Part shown: piece after piece, positions 50,301-53,388 of the stretch | How the letters are laid out: each line of letters begins with the position of its first letter | How positions within the stretch are numbered: the first letter of the stretch is position 1 | Origin: Myxococcales bacterium UBA1238 | GTDB lineage: Bacteria > Myxococcota_A > Bradymonadia > UBA7976 > UBA1532 | Length of the DNA: 53,388 bases | Assembly: GCA_002309015.1 (NCBI GenBank) | Contig: DBWM01000050.1 | Span: 1-53,388, forward strand | Direction: 5' to 3' | Program-made: the position numbers and the translations under genes | Notes under the pieces: model-generated | Database searches by the model: none | Told to the model about the DNA's origin: nothing | Seen by the model: the letters and a program-made list of their open reading frames with translations, nothing else

Positions 50301-50635
50301 TGGATGATCAGGCGTCGCCTCTGCATGAGAAATCTGTAGAAGCGTTGCATTATGCGCTCAAACTGGCGCACGACAATCATATCTATAATCAATGGTCTCT
50401 GAAGTCCGCTTCACTGCTGGTGAAACTGAGCCCAGATACATTCCCTGTGTTGGGTGATGAGTCGATTAATACAACCTTAACTGTGCCTGCAACGTTCTCC
50501 ACAAAGTTTGTGGAAGATCCTCAGGGCGAGCTTTCGCACGGTTTGGATGCGCATGCGGCGTCGGCAGAAACACCGGTTGCTGATGAAAATGCTAAAGAAT
50601 CCGCAGATGTAGAAGCGGGTGGGGAGGCAAAGTGA
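47327..50635 (+). CDS. Large exported TPR protein, GltD-like
   Basis: A 1102-residue protein starting at ATG 47327, overlapping the upstream TGA by one base, with signal peptide MRKSSLLISLLVGLAASPSFA/Q. Almost the whole length is TPR/YbgF-like repeats (AITEYKKLLKEFPNYNRIDEVM, EAITSFQEVAQKSEGQ, AAEHYRSVVKRNPTGEYSKESA, RAIELYESLIATYPKTQQATEAHF, QAVKIYETYVQKFPNTKDASDLMF) and charged linkers (about 510-560, Lys-rich). The C-terminal 60 residues are acidic low complexity. It fits GltD/PglI-type periplasmic or outer-membrane TPR scaffolds by size and order (C-D-E). It overlaps gltE by one base, again TGATG. Named by position and architecture only. Confidence 0.68.
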   Translation: MRKSSLLISLLVGLAASPSFAQKRDDKDELATSETAAKNVIKPESAEEAMQQAENSETEKLIAENEAKLSEVRQRQIREMRGILDKNPLYKNKADLLFRIAEKEWDEAKYRYFLARKEYDAQYAAYADGRLTKQPTEPVPDYSKAITEYKKLLKEFPNYNRIDEVMFYLGRGLITAGEKKQGTSYMLRLTKDFPQSKYASRAYLAVAEYYFDQDLLFAAKTNYLKVLEDKNSTEYAYALYKLGYVQYNMHEYEEAITSFQEVAQKSEGQSYFTLQAHVALGMSYCEVENGWQRARDYYRNAGGDKLMVDQLERMARTYDKQDKTDQEVEVYEFLISNSKNGPKLPEYASAITEVAKKGEDLDLIDKTINRFYKDLDPKGPWHVANAKNEEAMSRSLEYRENELDYLITSYHKKAQELEEKKALAQAGELYTKAAVYYERYLADFPEAPNNYEMEFYLAEIYFFQTKEWDRAAEHYRSVVKRNPTGEYSKESAYAVILCAEEKMADAGLIKRPQRSTKNAKDSKEAKGKTQRAGSVEYTKTADDNFKPKPETPLAPEEEKFLTACKEYVDLYPKDEEVPFVSFRAAEIFINKGHYAEGISRLEVIMEHHPKHEYAGHAAATLFDSNYRLRRWDQMERWGRYMLERKNYEVLSQSQLRDVIAISIHEHAQELSQAGKKTEAANEMMRFVKEFPKHEKAPIALFNAAAITEEAEQTERAIELYESLIATYPKTQQATEAHFVLGALYESQTDFETAATWFEKMASFPEVEQMADALYNAGSIRGALEQYDQAVKIYETYVQKFPNTKDASDLMFTIADYQIKLGRYNDAQKTYDRYVQKYGKSLPESLVKLHLCKAKAYQQAGGKNARKDATRELELAGKTFSKLNTDQQVQKPVRRAAAEALFLQGEYAFEDFSAIEVRFPYNVLRKTLVQKATKLESAQKIYEAVLDYQAYDVGAGALYRLGELYYLFAKSLFDLPVPEELNEDEQMIYRAELDDQASPLHEKSVEALHYALKLAHDNHIYNQWSLKSASLLVKLSPDTFPVLGDESINTTLTVPATFSTKFVEDPQGELSHGLDAHAASAETPVADENAKESADVEAGGEAK

Positions 50636-51828
50636 TGTCACGGACTCTTCATTGGCATTGGAGCCTTTTGGCTTTGTGCTTGACCGCTTGCGGTGGAACT
50701 CAGCCCACCGTGGTTGAAACGCCGACTGTGCCCGAAGTGAAAACAGCGGCTCCTGTGGCGCAGAAAAAAGGCGTCTCCCAGCATGCAGCGAAGCTGTTTG
50801 AAGAAGGCGTGAGCGCGTTAAAGGCCGATTCCCCCGATTACTTAAAGGCGGTTGAGGCTTTTAAAGCGGCGACCGACGATTCGCCTGATTACGATATCGC
50901 ATGGCTTAACCTCGCGTATTCATACGAAAAACTGGGCCGATACTCCGATTCTGCAAAGGCGTATCGCTCCCTTTCTGCCCGAGGGGTTCAGGAACGTGGA
51001 TTGACGCTCGCTCTGGGGCGCAGTCTGCTCATGACGGGCGATGCGGATCAGGCGATCGCTGAGTTTGAAAAGGTGCTTCAGGAGAAGCCCGATGACCTGG
51101 AAGCGCGCAATAACCTGGCTGCCGCTTACATCGCAAAAGATAACACCGATATTGCTTTGCGCTATGTGAAGGAAGTGCTCGCCGTTCAACCGAAAAACAT
51201 CTCGGCGATCATCAATCTGGGCTTGCTTTATTTAAGGCAAAACAAGCTGGCGCTGGCAGAATTGATGTTCAAAAAAGCCATCGGATATGACGAGAAGAAT
51301 GCGCAGGCGCTCAATAATCTGGGCATTGTGTATTACAAGACCAACGAAGTGCCTGCAGCGGTGCAGTCTTTTAACCAGGCGATTGCAGCCGACGAAACCC
51401 TGGATGAAGCGCGTCTGAATGTGGCCAGCATTTACCTCGATTACCTGGATTATGCGTCAGCCTTACCGCAATTTAAGGCTGTAAGAGCGCGTTTTCCAAA
51501 GCATTATGAGGCGATGGTGGGCGAGGCGGATGCGCTTTATGGCACGCAGGAATACGCAGCGGCGGCTCAGGTTTTTGAGGAAAGCCTGACCCTTCGCAAC
51601 GATAATCCCGAGGTGCTTTTGCGCGTAGGCAAGCTGTATGAAGGGCAGTTGGGTCAACCGAAAAAAGCGGCGGCGCATTACAAGCGTTACTGCGAAGTGA
51701 AGCAGTTGCCTGCGGATGATCCGATGCGCGCGACGATTCAGTTTTTGGAGCAGATGGAAGAGATGCCGCCCGCTTCCGCGGACGAAGCACCAACGGACAA
51801 GGCCTCAGAGGCACAGGAAACAGAGTGA
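50635..51828 (+). CDS. gltE: TPR lipoprotein, GltE/AglT-like
   Basis: A 397-residue lipoprotein. ATG 50635 follows GGGGAGG by seven bases. The signal peptide ends LCLTAC (Cys19), then GGTQPTVVETPTVPEVK. The mature protein is a TPR array of about eight to nine repeats (AVEAFKAATDDSPDYDIAWLNLAYSYEKLG, AIAEFEKVLQEKPDDLEARNNLAAAYIAK, AELMFKKAIGYDEKNAQALNNLGIVYYKT, ASALPQFKAVRARFPKHYEAM), and ends in an acidic tail. AglT/GltE in Myxococcus is an outer-membrane TPR lipoprotein of similar size needed for adventurous gliding. It follows the GltD-like gene by a one-base overlap, and precedes the GltF-like gene by 101 bases. Confidence 0.72.
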   Translation: MSRTLHWHWSLLALCLTACGGTQPTVVETPTVPEVKTAAPVAQKKGVSQHAAKLFEEGVSALKADSPDYLKAVEAFKAATDDSPDYDIAWLNLAYSYEKLGRYSDSAKAYRSLSARGVQERGLTLALGRSLLMTGDADQAIAEFEKVLQEKPDDLEARNNLAAAYIAKDNTDIALRYVKEVLAVQPKNISAIINLGLLYLRQNKLALAELMFKKAIGYDEKNAQALNNLGIVYYKTNEVPAAVQSFNQAIAADETLDEARLNVASIYLDYLDYASALPQFKAVRARFPKHYEAMVGEADALYGTQEYAAAAQVFEESLTLRNDNPEVLLRVGKLYEGQLGQPKKAAAHYKRYCEVKQLPADDPMRATIQFLEQMEEMPPASADEAPTDKASEAQETE

Positions 51829-51863
51829 GTTTGCTCAAAATTGCTGCAAATGGCAATTCTTAC

Positions 51864-51893
51864 TCGACAGCTGAAGGTGAAGTCGCTTATGCT
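51864..51893 (+). promoter_or_regulatory. Weak candidate promoter ahead of the GltF-like gene
   Basis: TCGACA (51864-51869), an 18-base spacer and TATGCT (51888-51893), five and four of six matches to the -35 and -10 consensus. It would start transcription near 51900, 30 bases before the ATG. The 101-base gap without a terminator means read-through from gltE is equally possible. Confidence 0.3.
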
Positions 51894-51929
51894 ATTTGCG
51901 ATGCCTAGAGGCGTTTTTGGAGGAGAGCG

Positions 51930-52205
51930 ATGAGAGTTTTGGGTCAATGGTTATTCGCGAGCGCGATCGCTGTGGCCTCTTTTGGGCTGAATTTATCGAC
52001 AGCGAGCGCGCAGGACGCAGCTTCAGGCGAAGTAAAAACAAAGTTTTATAACTTTGATGACTTGCTGATCGATGGTCAGTACAAAAAACCTCAGATGCTT
52101 TATACCGATGCTCGCCAAAAGGTTAAATTTGAGCGTCTACTCAAGCTGAAGAAGGATTTTTTGCCTAAGCTGAAATCCACGGCTAAAGACGCAAGTCTTC
52201 GCTGA
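51930..52205 (+). CDS. Small exported protein, GltF-like
   Basis: A 91-residue protein with a cleavable signal peptide (MRVLGQWLFASAIAVASFGLNLSTASA/Q). The mature part of about 63 residues has KFYNFDDLLIDGQYKKPQML, then RQKVKFERLLKLKKDFLPKLKSTA. A short acidic start (NFDDLLIDG) followed by a basic helix is typical of small myxobacterial envelope proteins. GGAGGAG precedes ATG by five bases. Position between gltE and gltJ homologues matches M. xanthus gltF. The name is by synteny; sequence alone is too short for certainty. Confidence 0.6.
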   Translation: MRVLGQWLFASAIAVASFGLNLSTASAQDAASGEVKTKFYNFDDLLIDGQYKKPQMLYTDARQKVKFERLLKLKKDFLPKLKSTAKDASLR

Positions 52206-52258
52206 CACCATTTTTGGGGGAGCGAACTTTAAACCGGCTTGCAGCGAGGCATGAATTC

Positions 52259-52288
52259 TTGCGGCTCTAAAGAGTGTGCATTTATAAT
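52259..52288 (+). promoter_or_regulatory. Promoter ahead of the GltJ-like gene
   Basis: TTGCGG (52259-52264), an 18-base spacer and a perfect TATAAT (52283-52288). The start would be near 52295, about 53 bases before ATG 52348. It suggests that the inner-membrane component can be transcribed separately from the upstream operon. Confidence 0.5.
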
Positions 52289-52347
52289 GCGGATCAGCTG
52301 CGACGAATAGTTGCTTAACCTGTTGTTTTTAATGGAGAATCGCTTCG

Positions 52348-53388
52348 ATGAGGATTCTTTGCGAGAATTGCGGCGCGAAATACCAAATCAGCGACGATAA
52401 AGTCCGCAACAAGGTCTTTAAGATCCGCTGTAAAAAATGTTCACATGTGATCGTCGTGCGCGCGCACGATGATGAAGAGGCAGCAGATCCGGCTTTGGCT
52501 CAGATGCCTGCGGCTGATGAACAAGCTGCTTTGGGCATGGGCGCCGAAACCGCGAGCGAAGGTGGTGAGGGCTACGAGCAGGATGAACGGACGCATGTGG
52601 TCAATACCAATGCGCTCGGCCCGGGGTTTGAGGCAGATGCAGGTCCTGCTCCAGATGCCATCTGGTTCGTGGTGATTCGCCGTGAATCCTGCGGTCCATT
52701 AACCCGCGAACAGGTTGAAGGGTATTTTGCTGCCGGCGATTTGGATGGGGAAAGCATCGCCTGGTGCGAAGGCATGGCCGACTGGACCAAGCTTTCAGAA
52801 ATCCCTGAATTCAGTCATCTTTTCCCGAATGAAGCGGCGGCACCTGCGGCTGCTGCGGCTTCGGATGGCATGTTTGGCGCATTGGACGGCGATGAAGACG
52901 TCATGGTTTCGCCCAGCTCAGTGCCCGAGCATGAAGTCCAAAGCCCCCGCGTTTCGAGCGGGCATCAATTGCGCAATCAGCGCAACGAAAACTCGGTTCT
53001 GTTCAGCCTCGATGCCCTGGCCGATGAGACCGGTTCTTCGCGCAGTTCTCAGCCGATTGAAGGTTCAGGATTGCTCGATATTTCGGCCTTTGCACCTGCC
53101 GATGGCGGCGCTCACATTGACCCGTTTTCTACGATGGGTGCCGGATTTGCGCCTGTGAACGTAGGGGGTGGGGCTGCGCCTTCTCTGCTGACCAAGAAGT
53201 CGGGTGGCGGCTTTAAGGTTGTCGCCATGGTGCTGGGCGGAGTCGTGCTGATCGGCGGTGCCGTTGCGGGCACGATGATGTTTATGAGGGGCAACAAAGA
53301 GCCGGCTGATCGTCCGGTTGTGACCACTCCCAACACCGCAGTTCCGCAACAGGGTCAGATGGTTCCGGGTCAGATGGTGCCGGGTCAG
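52348..53388 (+). CDS. gltJ: Zinc-ribbon/GYF/transmembrane protein, GltJ (AgmX)-like, cut by the window edge
   Basis: The first 347 residues of a longer protein, open at the right edge. Residues 1-42 are an MJ0042-type zinc ribbon: MRILCENCGAKYQISDDKV, then IRCKKCSHVIVVRAH. Residues about 109-160 are a GYF_2 domain (WFVVIRRESCGPLTREQVEGYF...SIAWCEGMADWTKLSEI). A Ser/Pro-rich linker with NSVLFSLDALADE follows. One transmembrane helix spans about 289-315 (KVVAMVLGGVVLIGGAVAGTMMFM), and the final residues are a PGQMVPGQ repeat. This domain order is that of AgmX/GltJ, an inner-membrane protein that links the MglA/AglZ cytosolic platform to the periplasmic Glt components; a TonB-like C-terminus is expected beyond the edge. 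Confidence 0.85.
   Translation, partial: MRILCENCGAKYQISDDKVRNKVFKIRCKKCSHVIVVRAHDDEEAADPALAQMPAADEQAALGMGAETASEGGEGYEQDERTHVVNTNALGPGFEADAGPAPDAIWFVVIRRESCGPLTREQVEGYFAAGDLDGESIAWCEGMADWTKLSEIPEFSHLFPNEAAAPAAAAASDGMFGALDGDEDVMVSPSSVPEHEVQSPRVSSGHQLRNQRNENSVLFSLDALADETGSSRSSQPIEGSGLLDISAFAPADGGAHIDPFSTMGAGFAPVNVGGGAAPSLLTKKSGGGFKVVAMVLGGVVLIGGAVAGTMMFMRGNKEPADRPVVTTPNTAVPQQGQMVPGQMVPGQ

Overview
The window looks like chromosomal DNA of a Gram-negative, outer-membrane-bearing bacterium of the Myxococcota or a close relative such as Bradymonadales. The evidence is: an LpxB, an LptD-like protein and beta-barrel proteins (an LPS outer membrane); many lipoproteins with long Asp/Ser/Ala tethers; MopE-like ICDGxDNDCDG repeats; a DUF4388-like/protein kinase; choice-of-anchor/PKD-like secreted proteins; and, at the right end, relatives of the myxobacterial gliding (Glt) machinery. 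I saw no rRNA, tRNA, CRISPR array, phage gene or IS element.

Layout. 0-7.3 kb: an Rpn-type nuclease with a repetitive tail, a LOG-family phosphoribohydrolase, and a set of Cys-rich lipoproteins (1-148, 1989-2885, 3022-3396, 3440-3748, 4227-6311, 6388-7335). 7.3-12.9 kb: a BRCT protein with a TSCPD protein, a RluA-type pseudouridine synthase, a Dpm1-type glycosyltransferase, lpxB, and a diacylglycerol-kinase-like gene behind an excellent sigma-54 promoter; a strong bidirectional terminator follows. 12.9-17.6 kb: another Cys-rich lipoprotein, YchJ, a MopE-like repeat lipoprotein and a gingipain-type (C25) peptidase lipoprotein. 17.7-22.7 kb: an overlapping pair, lytic transglycosylase plus an AsmA-like/GT51 fusion. 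22.8-25.5 kb: a 2-oxoacid:ferredoxin oxidoreductase operon with fused beta and gamma subunits. 25.5-28.4 kb: speA with a translationally coupled PPC-like gene. 28.4-31.4 kb: a YbjN-like protein and a kinase-like protein whose DFG motif is GFG. 31.5-34.2 kb: APS kinase, DNA polymerase IV, a small Cys-rich lipoprotein and an unknown protein. 34.3-38.3 kb, visibly AT-rich: an LptD-like protein and two glycosyltransferases. 38.3-43.1 kb: an FKBP isomerase and two paralogous choice-of-anchor lipoproteins.

43.4 kb to the right edge holds the most notable system: a co-oriented, tightly packed run of a von Willebrand A lipoprotein (CglB-like), a small beta-barrel (GltA/B-like), three TPR proteins (GltC-, GltD- and GltE-like), a small secreted GltF-like protein and a zinc-ribbon/GYF/transmembrane protein (GltJ/AgmX-like, cut by the window edge). 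In Myxococcus xanthus the corresponding genes are spread over several loci. Here the putative adhesin, its outer-membrane platform and the envelope-spanning link lie together behind one promoter region carrying four copies of TTGGCTT. This suggests a compact focal-adhesion/gliding or surface-transport machine. The motor (AglRQS) and GltG/H/I/K are not in the window.

Other recurring themes are lipoproteins with Asp at position +2 after the lipobox Cys, and small six-cysteine modules (G-x-C ... CC) shared among otherwise unrelated lipoproteins.
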